From positions 1 through 47,165 of the forward strand of contig WQVG01000008.1 in NCBI GenBank assembly GCA_009781675.1: DNA of 47,165 bases, written 5' to 3'. How positions within the stretch are numbered: the first letter of the stretch is position 1; each line of letters starts with the position of its first letter. This document shows, in pieces, positions 1 to 8,122 of this stretch. The notes below the pieces were generated by a model. It was not told the origin of the DNA. It worked only from the letters and a program-made list of their open reading frames with translations, and ran no database searches. The DNA comes from Candidatus Bathycorpusculum acetigenes (GTDB lineage: Archaea; Thermoproteota; Bathyarchaeia; Bathyarchaeales; Bathycorpusculaceae). Position numbers and translations under genes: made by a program.

Positions 1-2
1 CT

Positions 3-89
3 TCTGCTAAAGCAGACATACCCAAACGCTACCTAGGAAGAAGAGTCTACATCATAATAACCAAAGAGGCGGGGACACACAAAGAATAA
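3..89 (+). CDS. C-terminal end of a small DUF2080-like protein (partial)
   Basis: The window opens inside a reading frame that ends at a TAA. The visible 28 residues contain IPKRYLGRRVYIIITKE and finish with a short polar tail. This ending resembles the C-terminus of small archaeal DUF2080 proteins ('putative transposon-encoded'), which carry a VPKxWxGKxVxVxxx-type strand. The match is by eye only and the N-terminus is outside the window, so both the family and the existence of the gene are tentative. Confidence 0.4.
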   Translation, partial: SAKADIPKRYLGRRVYIIITKEAGTHKE

Positions 90-132
90 AAAACCCTTCA
101 TCTACAAACAGCTAAACACATACAACGTTTTA

Positions 133-2244
133 ATGGATAAGATAACTGGTGGTGTATGGTTAGAGCATGTGAAGTACACACTGATCGTTACTGAAAAACC
201 CGATGCCGCAAACCGGATAGCCACTGCGTTAGACGAAGAGGGTAAACCCAAAAAATCAACCCAAAATGGCGTGCCCTACTATACAGTATACCGTGGAGGC
301 GCCATTGTGGTTGTCCCAGCAATTGGACATCTCTACACTATAAACAGTAAGAAGAAAAATTGTGGCTACCCGGTCTTTGATTACCAGTGGGTCCCTCGCT
401 ATCAAGCAGAAAAAAAGGCAAAACGGGTTCGAGTTTGGCTCAAGGTCATCTCAGACTTGGCTAAAAATGCAGAGACATTTGTGGATGGCTGTGACTTCGA
501 TATAGAAGGCAGTATTATTGGCTACACTATCCTCAAGTATGCTTGCGGTGAAAAACAGGATACTGCTAAACGTATGAAATACTCCACCCTCACCAACGAA
601 GAACTACAAACAGCCTACGATAATCTACTGCCCCACCTTGATTTCGCGCTGGTAGAAGCCGGTTTAACCCGCCACGAAATTGATTGGCTCTATGGCATAA
701 ACCTCAGCCGGGCCCTCACAGAGGCCGTTAAAGCCACCAGCGGACAATATGCCACACTGAGCACCGGCAGAGTACAAGGTCCAACATTGCAGTTTCTAGA
801 GGAACGTGAAAAAGACATCCAGTCGTTTGTACCCACACCATATTGGAAGCTCACCGCAAAAATCGGTATAGACGGTAAGGCTTATGCCGTGGAGTATGAA
901 CCGGTGCTTGAAACCTTAGCTGAAGCAAAAATGATTCAGGATGCCGCTAAAACCAAAACAGGTACAATCACTTCAGTTGAGATATATGAGTCTACGGTTA
1001 ATCCACCTATACCCTTTGACTTAGGTAGCCTGCAGAGGGAAGCCTATAAACTCTTCCGCTATAGCCCCATGCGTACCTCCAAGACTTTGCAACGTCTCTA
1101 CCTTGATGCTCTGATTTCTTATCCGCGGACGAGCAGTCAAAAACTACCGTCTGTAATCGGATACGGAAATATACTCAAAAAACTTCAAAAGGCGCCAGCC
1201 TACACAAAACAGGCTACAGAACTATTAGTTAAGTCTAGCTTAAAGCCAAACGAGGGCAAAAAAATTGACCCAGCCCATCCCGCCATTTATCCCACAGGAA
1301 ATTTAGCACAAAAACCCCTAGACACCGCATCAAAAAATATCTTTGATCTGACGGTGAAACGCTTTTTGGCTGTTTTCGCTGAACCCGCTGTGCGCCAAAA
1401 CGTAAACGTTACCATCAGCCTCAATGATTATCCCTTTCGCCTTAGCTTGACACGAACGCTTGCGGAGGGCTGGTTTAGGTTTTATCAGCCCTACGTTTGG
1501 TTCAGAGAAGATGTTTTGCCACCGTTAGTTGAGGGCTATCCGGTGGAGGTTTCACGGGTCAGCTTAAAAGGGCACTACACCCAGCCTCCACCACGCTATA
1601 ATCCACGCAGTCTGCTTCTCGAGATGGAGAAAAAACAAATTGGAACTAAAGCCACCCGCGCCGCAATCATCCAAACCCTCCACGACCGCAGATATCTAAA
1701 CGGAACAGACCAGTTAGCTGTGAATGATTTAGGGTTTGGGGTTATCGGAGTACTGGAACGGTATTGCCCTACGGTTGTTTCACCGGAGATGACACGTATA
1801 CTGGAGGAGAAGATGGATGATATTCAGCAAGGCAAAGAAAACAAGCAGAAGGTGCTTGCAGATACAGTGGAAACCTTAAAGCAGATTACCACAGAACTCA
1901 AAAACAAGGAGAACCTGATTGGGATACAGTTAAGTTTAGCACTTACACAGGCCCGTTTAGATGATCGCACCGTTGGGGCATGTCCAAAATGTGGGTATGG
2001 TCAACTGGTTATTCTGCGGTCAAAAAAGTCAAAGAAACGGTTTGTGGGTTGCACTGGCTTTTTTGAGGGCAAATGTAACATGGCCTATCCATTACCGCAG
2101 ATAGGCACTGTTAAACCGTGTGGAGACATTTGCAAAAAATGTGGAGCCCCTGTGGTGACTGTTTATCTGCGAGGAAAAAAGCCATGGACGCTCTGTTTGG
2201 ATCCACAATGTACCCCAAAAAGTACTGACCTAAAAACGGGCTAA
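133..2244 (+). CDS. topA: DNA topoisomerase I (type IA)
   Basis: Relaxes negatively supercoiled DNA by transient cleavage of one strand. The N-terminus holds the Toprim domain (TLIVTEKPDAANRIA, then DCDFDIEGSIIGY with its acidic residues). The catalytic tyrosine lies in ALISYPRTSSQ near residue 332. Two C-terminal zinc ribbons follow, CPKCG...GC...GKC and CKKCG...CLDPQC, as is usual in archaeal topoisomerase I. The length of 703 residues fits the family. ATG at 133 has no Shine-Dalgarno; GTG at 169 would give VKYTLIVTEKPDA, which matches the usual family start better, so the true start may be 169. It is a single gene, separated by 123 nt from the next gene. Confidence 0.95.
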   Translation: MDKITGGVWLEHVKYTLIVTEKPDAANRIATALDEEGKPKKSTQNGVPYYTVYRGGAIVVVPAIGHLYTINSKKKNCGYPVFDYQWVPRYQAEKKAKRVRVWLKVISDLAKNAETFVDGCDFDIEGSIIGYTILKYACGEKQDTAKRMKYSTLTNEELQTAYDNLLPHLDFALVEAGLTRHEIDWLYGINLSRALTEAVKATSGQYATLSTGRVQGPTLQFLEEREKDIQSFVPTPYWKLTAKIGIDGKAYAVEYEPVLETLAEAKMIQDAAKTKTGTITSVEIYESTVNPPIPFDLGSLQREAYKLFRYSPMRTSKTLQRLYLDALISYPRTSSQKLPSVIGYGNILKKLQKAPAYTKQATELLVKSSLKPNEGKKIDPAHPAIYPTGNLAQKPLDTASKNIFDLTVKRFLAVFAEPAVRQNVNVTISLNDYPFRLSLTRTLAEGWFRFYQPYVWFREDVLPPLVEGYPVEVSRVSLKGHYTQPPPRYNPRSLLLEMEKKQIGTKATRAAIIQTLHDRRYLNGTDQLAVNDLGFGVIGVLERYCPTVVSPEMTRILEEKMDDIQQGKENKQKVLADTVETLKQITTELKNKENLIGIQLSLALTQARLDDRTVGACPKCGYGQLVILRSKKSKKRFVGCTGFFEGKCNMAYPLPQIGTVKPCGDICKKCGAPVVTVYLRGKKPWTLCLDPQCTPKSTDLKTG

Positions 2245-2367
2245 ATACCGCTAATAACAGGTTATGGTAGTAGTTTGTTAGTAATGTTGATGGCAAGAAA
2301 AAGTTAAAGGTATGCAGTATTATTCGTTTGAGTACCGCGCACAGTAACGCTAAAAGAAGATAGAATT

Positions 2368-2610
2368 ATGAAATGCAAAATCTGTAATAGAGAAACTGAA
2401 GATAAAGGGTTTTGTCCGTTACATTTGAGGGCATACCGCAATATTGTGGAGAAATATGCGGGTTGGCAAAGAGCACTGAATATAGATTGGACAGAATATT
2501 TAGTTCAAATTCAGAAAAATTCATTAACTGGAGAATGGGCTAAAGATGTAGCAAAGGACATAATTACAGGAGAGAGCATAGATGTCAGAAAAAATGAAGA
2601 AACATACTGA
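2368..2610 (+). CDS. Small zinc-ribbon protein, function unknown
   Basis: An 80-residue protein starting MKCKICNRETEDKGFCPLHL, a CxxC...CxxH arrangement that should bind one zinc ion, followed by a helical region with several aromatic residues (YRNIVEKYAGWQRALN, WTEYLVQ). I do not recognise a named family. Its last 29 nt overlap the start of the next gene, a membrane protein, which points to translational coupling and a shared job. A role in nucleic-acid binding or as an adaptor to the membrane partner would be guesswork. Confidence 0.75.
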   Translation: MKCKICNRETEDKGFCPLHLRAYRNIVEKYAGWQRALNIDWTEYLVQIQKNSLTGEWAKDVAKDIITGESIDVRKNEETY

Positions 2611-3007
2611 GGACATGTCGTTCTCACTTAGCCGATGGTTCCGTCGAGTGTCGACAAATACACCCTCAACATTCATAATTACAGTAGCGGTCATTGCCTA
2701 CGCAATATTTCTCTTTGGCGGGGGTTTATACACCCTTATCAACAAACCTATAATGGTATATCCATCCGGGAGCGCGATTTTGTTTTTGTACCCTAATCTC
2801 AGTATGCAATTTGGTGGAGATACCATAATATCAGTAATTCTCTATGCAATAGGTTTCTTTGGTATGCTCGCTATTTATCAGAGCGCAAAAAGCACCTATA
2901 AGCCCAAACAAGCTTACATGTTGCTTATTGCCGGCGTCAGCTTATTATTAATATCGTACATATTCCTAGAAAGCGCAATTAATTGGAAGATAACCGGCGG
3001 AAGATAA
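2582..3007 (+). CDS. Membrane protein resembling OST3/OST6 of oligosaccharyltransferase
   Basis: A 141-residue protein with a basic N-terminus and about three membrane segments (near 30-52, 82-102 and 112-132). The segment order, short outer loop with LYPNLSMQFGGDTI before the second helix, and the final hairpin resemble the C-terminal membrane part of eukaryotic OST3/TUSC3 and the OST3/6-like proteins reported from Asgard and some TACK archaea. The thioredoxin domain of eukaryotic OST3 is absent. If right, it would assist an AglB/STT3-type enzyme in N-glycosylation; no such enzyme is in this window. Overlaps the upstream zinc-ribbon gene. Similarity was judged by eye. Confidence 0.5.
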   Translation: MSEKMKKHTEDMSFSLSRWFRRVSTNTPSTFIITVAVIAYAIFLFGGGLYTLINKPIMVYPSGSAILFLYPNLSMQFGGDTIISVILYAIGFFGMLAIYQSAKSTYKPKQAYMLLIAGVSLLLISYIFLESAINWKITGGR

Positions 3008-3034
3008 CCAACAGCGCTTAAAAGAACATCCAAA

Positions 3035-3084
3035 CAGTACATGTACTGCTGGCAACCCAGTTCATTAGTGGGTTGGCGGCAGTA
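3035..3084. other. Long hairpin and overlapping 14-bp palindrome between convergent genes
   Basis: Positions 3046-3059 (CTGCTGGCAACCCA) pair with 3069-3082 (TGGGTTGGCGGCAG) around a 9-nt loop, with one G-G mismatch and one T-G pair; T3044-A3045 and T3083-A3084 extend the stem. A perfect palindrome CAGTACATGTACTG (3035-3048) overlaps the left arm, so the two structures exclude each other. It lies between the stop of the OST3/6-like gene and the stop of carS. It may act as a bidirectional terminator or mRNA 3' stabiliser; no strong U-run follows. Confidence 0.6.
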
Positions 3085-3182
3085 TGTAACATTTTCCCCT
3101 ATAAATGCGAATTTGATATTTTACGATATTTAGGCAGATTTGCTAGTTTAGCGGTTTTGATGTTTGTTGAAAATCAGGATAC

Positions 3183-3701
3183 TTACCAAGGGTGCCTTTT
3201 GAGTTTTAGCTTATAGGCTATAAAGTTAGTAAGCAAGTGGATCGGTGGAGTCAACAGCAATACTATAACGATAACTTCCCAGCTTAGTCCCTGCCAACTA
3301 ATCAACGCTAGGGGCAACGCAAACACTACAGCACCCACCACAAAATCGATTTGGTCTACTATGGGCAACAAGCCGCCGGGGACAATATCGATCCGACGTT
3401 TAATGAATGCACCAGTTAAATCTCCTAATAATGCACCTAAGGGAATAAGAACACTAAACAACAGAGGATAATTATCAAAACCAAAAATAAAGCCTTCCAC
3501 TATACCAACTAGAAAACCCACAGCCCAACCCAAGAAGAAACCACGCCAGGTTTTATTGTTGCCAAAGATGCGTTTGCCGTCGATAAAGTTTTTGTCAAAA
3601 TCCATTTTTGTACCGCCTCCTGCAAGAACGGGAGTGGCGTTAGCGCAGTATGCAGGGAAAATGAATTTCAGAGCCTCTATGAGGAGCAGAGCAATATTCA
3701 T
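3183..3701 (-). CDS. carS: CDP-archaeol synthase
   Basis: Transfers CMP from CTP to unsaturated archaeol (digeranylgeranylglyceryl phosphate), giving the CDP-activated precursor of archaeal polar lipids in the membrane. The protein is a hydrophobic 172-residue polytopic membrane protein with the family landmarks DGKRIFGNNKTWRGFF, GALLGDLTGAFIKRRIDI and PGGLLPIVDQIDFV, the last two carrying the metal-binding acidic residues shared with CdsA. The start is placed at ATG 3701 (MNIALLLIEAL); a longer frame to 3767 would run into the coding end of radB. It follows radB by 14 nt on the same strand and may be co-transcribed. Confidence 0.93.
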   Translation of the reverse strand: MNIALLLIEALKFIFPAYCANATPVLAGGGTKMDFDKNFIDGKRIFGNNKTWRGFFLGWAVGFLVGIVEGFIFGFDNYPLLFSVLIPLGALLGDLTGAFIKRRIDIVPGGLLPIVDQIDFVVGAVVFALPLALISWQGLSWEVIVIVLLLTPPIHLLTNFIAYKLKLKRHPW

Positions 3702-3715
3702 GGGTTCAGCCAGCT

Positions 3716-4405
3716 TTAGTATGGTCGTGTATCCTTTATTCCGTTTCCTCCTATTTGTACATAACATACAACGCTGTGGAGGAGCTCGGGTGCTTTTTCA
3801 ACGGTCACTTTGATTGTCTGGGGGAACTCGATGGGTTTTAGGAACAATATGTTTTCAGCCCAGAACTGCAGAACCCGTGTTGCCACAGGACGTACTTCGG
3901 AGGCTCCGTTGCTGATTACACTTCGGACTTGACTGGTCAGGACCAATGGAATCTTTTTGGTTTTCACAGTTTGGGCTAAGACGGCGAGTTGTCGATTTAA
4001 CTCGCGGTTAGTACCAAACGCTCTAGAGTGTTCGGCTGTTTTGACGCTGTATAGAGAAGTGAGAGTATCTATGATTATCAAGCCGACACCGAGGGTGTAA
4101 TCTTCTATGTGGTCAATCAAAGCGATTTGTTCTCGGAAATCTTTAGGTTTCACCAAAACAATGCGTTCGGCGACTTCGTCAAATCGGTCTCCGGAGAGCT
4201 GGGCGAGACGCTGGGCTGCGAAGGTGTTGTCACAGTCTGCATAGAGAACTTTTTTTCCCTGCAGTGCACAGTGAACTGCTGATTGCATTGCTAGGGTGGA
4301 TTTACCGGTTTCGGGTTCTCCATAGATAAGGGTGATTGTCTGGGGGTTTATACCTCCACCGATGGCTTTATCGATGCATTCTACGCCGATTGATATTTGC
4401 GCCAT
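3716..4405 (-). CDS. radB: DNA repair and recombination protein RadB
   Basis: A 229-residue RecA-superfamily ATPase without the N-terminal helix-hairpin-helix domain of RadA, which is the hallmark of RadB. Walker A is GEPETGKSTLA near residue 30, Walker B is GLIIIDTLTSLY near 105, and an ESR-like loop (LTSQVRSV) follows. RadB acts as a recombination mediator with RadA. It is read divergently from the RNase H-fold gene at 4484 and sits upstream of carS. The C-terminal residues GIKDTRPY run to the stop just before the carS start. Confidence 0.9.
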   Translation of the reverse strand: MAQISIGVECIDKAIGGGINPQTITLIYGEPETGKSTLAMQSAVHCALQGKKVLYADCDNTFAAQRLAQLSGDRFDEVAERIVLVKPKDFREQIALIDHIEDYTLGVGLIIIDTLTSLYSVKTAEHSRAFGTNRELNRQLAVLAQTVKTKKIPLVLTSQVRSVISNGASEVRPVATRVLQFWAENILFLKPIEFPQTIKVTVEKAPELLHSVVCYVQIGGNGIKDTRPY

Positions 4406-4483
4406 GGAATCACTTTTTAAGGATTATTAACTTAAAATAGATATTGTGTTTGCACTTAAACGTATACTCTTTAAGGATGTTGT

Positions 4484-5140
4484 ATGAACAAAAAAGTTGC
4501 TGTTGCAACAGTACGAGGCAGGGCCTACTTCCACATAGTTAACATGCTGAGAGAACACAACATTTCTTTCACCAATCTGGTTCCAGGCATGCCGATTCCA
4601 CCTAAGGTATGCCTTGTTATTACTACCCCAGAGGAACGTCATCTGGTAGATTTTGAGCGGGTTTTGGTTTTTTACTGTGAAGAGGAAATGGACAGTTTAA
4701 TTAATGCAACCAAACGGCTGATGCTTGGCAAGGAAGCCTACGGAAAAATTGTCATAGGTATCGATCCAGGGGAAGCCATGGGTTTAGCAGTTGTCGCCGA
4801 CGGAAAAGTCATAGAGCAAGAAACCTGTTATAGCAACCAACAATTGGTTTTAAACATACAAAGAATCCTTAAAAACATCAACTACGCCTTAACCAGCGTT
4901 ACAATAAAGATTGGCAACGGCGTTCCAGTTTATAGAGACTTACTCGAAGAACTTGATTATACCCTACCGGCTCAGGTTGTGCTCGAGGTGGTAGGTGAAG
5001 CCGGGACCAATCGCCCCCTAAAAGAGCACAGGCATAGCCGGAAGGCAAGGCATATCTCTTCAGCTATACATATAGCTGGGCGATTAGGTAATTCAGTGCA
5101 CAGGAGACCGATGATTGCGTCAAACCATACAACCCAATAA
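4484..5140 (+). CDS. RNase H-fold (RuvC/YqgF-like) protein of unknown function
   Basis: A 218-residue protein. An N-terminal half of about 85 residues looks like a small alpha/beta domain (VAVATVRGRAYFHIV). It is followed by GKIVIGIDPGEAMGLAVVADG, the first strand-loop-strand of an RNase H/RuvC-like fold with its first acidic residue, then TVKIGNG-like (VTIKIGNGVPVY) and VLEVVGEAGTNRPLKEHRHS, which suits later active-site strands. An AAGGATG Shine-Dalgarno lies 5 nt before the ATG. It overlaps the polynucleotide kinase gene by 26 nt. A nuclease or nucleic-acid role is inferred from the fold and the neighbour only. Confidence 0.7.
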   Translation: MNKKVAVATVRGRAYFHIVNMLREHNISFTNLVPGMPIPPKVCLVITTPEERHLVDFERVLVFYCEEEMDSLINATKRLMLGKEAYGKIVIGIDPGEAMGLAVVADGKVIEQETCYSNQQLVLNIQRILKNINYALTSVTIKIGNGVPVYRDLLEELDYTLPAQVVLEVVGEAGTNRPLKEHRHSRKARHISSAIHIAGRLGNSVHRRPMIASNHTTQ

Positions 5141-6203
5141 GACTCTCATAGTGGATGGTCCAGCGTCAGTTGAATTGATTACTGGAAAAGCAGAAGTTTT
5201 CGGATGCCCCTTTAATGAATTACAACAGGTCATAGTCAGGGAGGGCAAACGCACACCTTTCTTTGTCTCTGAAACTTCTGTTTTTGAAGTTGTGTTGGGC
5301 GCAAACGCAACTGTGCAGGAGATGGAAGGCAATACTGTTCCGGAATCGTGGAATAAACCCATCCAAACCGTGTTGGGTCTAGATAAGAAGCCTGTGGTGG
5401 TTTTGGTTTTAGGTGCAACTGATGCCGGGAAAAGTAGCTTCTGTACCTACATGCTAAACAAAATGGTTGAAGCCAAATGTAGAGTTGCAGTTCTTGATGG
5501 TGATTTGGGACAATCTGATATTGGTCCGTGTGCAAGTGTTGGCTACGCCATAGCTACCAAACCTGTTGTGGAGCTCTATGACTTACGGTACCAAAACGGC
5601 TATTTCATCGGTGTTACTTCGCCGCCAACGGCAGTCACCAAAACGCTTGAAGGCCTAACGGCCATGATGCAAGAAGCCGTTCAGCGCCAGGCAGATACCA
5701 TACTAGTCAACACTGATGGTTTTGTCGTTGGCAACGATGCAATCCGCTATAAGTTGAGTCTAATTAAGGCGTTAAAACCTGACGTAGTTGTCGGTGTTCA
5801 GATACAGAATGAACTTGAAACGTTGCTGTCCTATCTAGGAGGCGGGGGTGTATTGACCGTAGAGCCCTCGGTAGCGTTGAATCTGCGTACAAATGAGAAA
5901 CGCAGAATCCTGCGTGAAATGACCTATGCCAAGTATCTGCGCAAATCAAAGTTACAGTGTTTTCCCCTCAGCCAGATTACTGTTGAACCCCGAAATGCTG
6001 TACCTAAAAAGCAAGACCCCGAGAAAGGCATATTGGTTGGCTTGTATGGATGGGGAAGCAGATTTTTGGGAATAGGGGTTTTGCGTGCGGTCAATGTGGA
6101 GAGACGAACTTTGAAGGTTCAAACTGCAGTTACCACAAAACCTCATCGGCTCATCATCGGCAGAGTCTTCTTAAACCGGAAGCTCCAAGAAATTTATGAT
6201 TGA
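5115..6203 (+). CDS. Clp1/Grc3-family polynucleotide 5'-kinase
   Basis: Phosphorylates 5'-OH ends of RNA or DNA, acting in tRNA splicing and rRNA processing in archaea. Walker A is VLGATDAGKSSFCTYM near residue 95; the kinase signature VLDGDLGQSDIGPCASVGYA follows at about 120, then TDGFV near 200. An N-terminal beta-rich domain (LIVDGPASVELITGKAEVFG) and a C-terminal domain (GILVGLYGWGSRFLGIGVLRA) match the three-part layout of Clp1. The start overlaps the preceding RNase H-fold gene by 26 nt, so the two are probably translated together. Its 3' end overlaps the convergent helicase gene by 10 nt. Confidence 0.88.
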   Translation: MRQTIQPNKTLIVDGPASVELITGKAEVFGCPFNELQQVIVREGKRTPFFVSETSVFEVVLGANATVQEMEGNTVPESWNKPIQTVLGLDKKPVVVLVLGATDAGKSSFCTYMLNKMVEAKCRVAVLDGDLGQSDIGPCASVGYAIATKPVVELYDLRYQNGYFIGVTSPPTAVTKTLEGLTAMMQEAVQRQADTILVNTDGFVVGNDAIRYKLSLIKALKPDVVVGVQIQNELETLLSYLGGGGVLTVEPSVALNLRTNEKRRILREMTYAKYLRKSKLQCFPLSQITVEPRNAVPKKQDPEKGILVGLYGWGSRFLGIGVLRAVNVERRTLKVQTAVTTKPHRLIIGRVFLNRKLQEIYD

Positions 6204-8122
6204 GACGAAAAAAAAGCTCGGACTTCATCTGCTAATACTCCTGGTTTGTCGGGTAGATTTTTCATGCCATTTGTTATCCAACTTGGTATGAAGCTTTTGC
6301 AGTAGGCAGATCCAAAACGGTAGTCGAGAAAGACTATGGCACCTTTGTCGTCTAGGGTACGGATTGGACGGCCTGCGGCCTGAGTTGCTTTTTTCATCGC
6401 GGGCAATATATAGCCGTATTCGCGCCCTCTACTTGGGAAACAGCGCTCATAGTAATCGATCTGAGCTTTTACTCGAGGGGTCGGCTCAGCGTAGGGTACC
6501 CCCACAACTAACACTGAATTCATCTGATTGCCGGGAAAATCTACACCTTCTGAGGTACGTCCACCCTGGACACCTAAAAAGACAGCACCACCACGGTCTC
6601 CACACCCCTTGAAATCCTGCACTAACTTCTCATTAGCTTTGGAGGTCATACCACTTTTCTCGCAGTACAATGGCTTTAGTAGTTGCTCTTCAAGCCCTTC
6701 TGAGAGCAAAGAATTGAGCACTTGGAAACTGGCCGCAAAAATCCCTGTGTTTGTTGGTGTGCTGTTAACGACTTCGTTTATGAGGTCAATCATGGTTTGA
6801 TACATTTTGGGAGTACGTTTCTCCATTGATGTGGTAACACCGCTACAGACGGCGGAGAAAACATGCTCCTTTGGAAAAGGCGAAGGTGCCAAGAACTGCA
6901 CAGTGTTTTGTGGGAGGTGGGTTATGCGTGCGTAGGCTTCCAGAGGCTGTAGTGTACCTGACATTATCACATTGGAGTAGGTGGCGCTGAAAACTGGTTC
7001 AGTGATTTTAGAGGGGTCGAGCGCGGCGATTTCGAGTTTGCCGGTTTTATTGCCTTCTTTGGTAAAGTAACGACTTGCTACATTGATGTAGGAATCATCT
7101 TCGATTGTTTCAACCCATTTCTGAAGGTATTCGCCCATAGAATTAATGTAGGAGCGGGGGTGTTTGCCCTCAGCAAGCATTGCTTTTCTTATTGCCAAAC
7201 CGGCTTCGTTGATGTGTTCGAAAAATTCTCGTGGTTTTTGGATTCCACCTTTTTCGATTATATCTTTTATACGGCTTGAAGGGATGATTTCTTCTTTGTG
7301 GATTTTATCTGTTAAGGTTTCTATTTCATTGCGGAAGTAGTGGATGAATTGTTCGATGTCGCGATAGTTGTATTTTTCGGCTTCTATCTCGGCGGCTTTC
7401 ATAACAAATGAGGTTAGTTGGCTACCAAAGATGTCTATGGCGGTTTCGGGTAGGTTGTGAGCTTCATCCACAACTAAGATAATCTTTGAGAGATCAGTTT
7501 CTAGGTTTTTAAGAAAGGCTGTTCGAATCAGGGGGTCAAAGACATAGAGGTAGCTCAATGCGATAACCCGAGCGTCAGGAATTGCGGTCTTTACTAGATC
7601 ATATGCGCAGAGTTCTTTCTTTTTGCAGGAGCGTAGAATTTCAGAACCCATGTATGGTCGGCGGGAGATTTCCTGTTGCATCTGGAGGTATTCCCAAGAG
7701 CGGCTTTGTACATTTGTGTGGTAGGTACATCTGCCTTTGGCTTTGAGCATCTCGCAGAGCTCCATAAGTGAGCGCGAATCAGAGGCACCCTTAGAAGCGA
7801 ACGCGTTTAGGCACATTTCGTTACGTCCTCGGATAGATACGCCTGTGACTGGGTGCTGTTTGTAGACGGCCCGGAGTTCTTCGATGACTCGGTCATGCTG
7901 GCGGTGGGTTCTTGCGACATAGAGGATTTTGAGGTCCTTTTTTATCGCAATGGGGAGCACTGCGGAGAGTGCTGAGATTGTTTTTCCCAGGCCGTTGCTA
8001 CCTTCGATGAGTACGCTTTTGTGGTCGTTGACGGCTTTGTTAACGGTTGCTATGAATTCGTCTTGGTGGGGACGTGCACTGTTGTAGGGAAAGTATTCTT
8101 GGACTTCTGCTGGTAATTGCAT
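6194..8122 (-). CDS. XPD/DinG-type iron-sulfur DNA helicase
   Basis: A superfamily 2 ATP-dependent 5'-3' helicase of 642 residues. Motif I is GSNGLGKTISAL near residue 42, the DEAH box is ILVVDEAHNLPE near 220, and motif VI is KKATQAAGRPIRT near 590. Between motif I and DEAH, cysteines in EMCLN, ELCEM, GRCTYH, RSCKKK and ELCAYD can supply the four 4Fe-4S ligands of the XPD/FancJ/DinG group. Likely roles are repair or unwinding of structured DNA. The start codon overlaps the nth stop by one base (TAATG), so nth and this gene form one repair operon. The exact subfamily is not fixed by eye. Confidence 0.9.
   Translation of the reverse strand: MQLPAEVQEYFPYNSARPHQDEFIATVNKAVNDHKSVLIEGSNGLGKTISALSAVLPIAIKKDLKILYVARTHRQHDRVIEELRAVYKQHPVTGVSIRGRNEMCLNAFASKGASDSRSLMELCEMLKAKGRCTYHTNVQSRSWEYLQMQQEISRRPYMGSEILRSCKKKELCAYDLVKTAIPDARVIALSYLYVFDPLIRTAFLKNLETDLSKIILVVDEAHNLPETAIDIFGSQLTSFVMKAAEIEAEKYNYRDIEQFIHYFRNEIETLTDKIHKEEIIPSSRIKDIIEKGGIQKPREFFEHINEAGLAIRKAMLAEGKHPRSYINSMGEYLQKWVETIEDDSYINVASRYFTKEGNKTGKLEIAALDPSKITEPVFSATYSNVIMSGTLQPLEAYARITHLPQNTVQFLAPSPFPKEHVFSAVCSGVTTSMEKRTPKMYQTMIDLINEVVNSTPTNTGIFAASFQVLNSLLSEGLEEQLLKPLYCEKSGMTSKANEKLVQDFKGCGDRGGAVFLGVQGGRTSEGVDFPGNQMNSVLVVGVPYAEPTPRVKAQIDYYERCFPSRGREYGYILPAMKKATQAAGRPIRTLDDKGAIVFLDYRFGSAYCKSFIPSWITNGMKNLPDKPGVLADEVRAFFSSQS

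Noticed and set aside
4414-4478. TTTAAGGAT repeated at 4416-4424 and 4470-4478 in the radB divergent promoter
   Set aside because: The second copy is largely the Shine-Dalgarno of the gene at 4484, so the repeat is likely coincidental.
5236-5535. Minus-strand frame across the polynucleotide kinase gene
   Set aside because: Overlaps the P-loop-encoding part of a well-supported gene and shows low-complexity, shadow-type composition.
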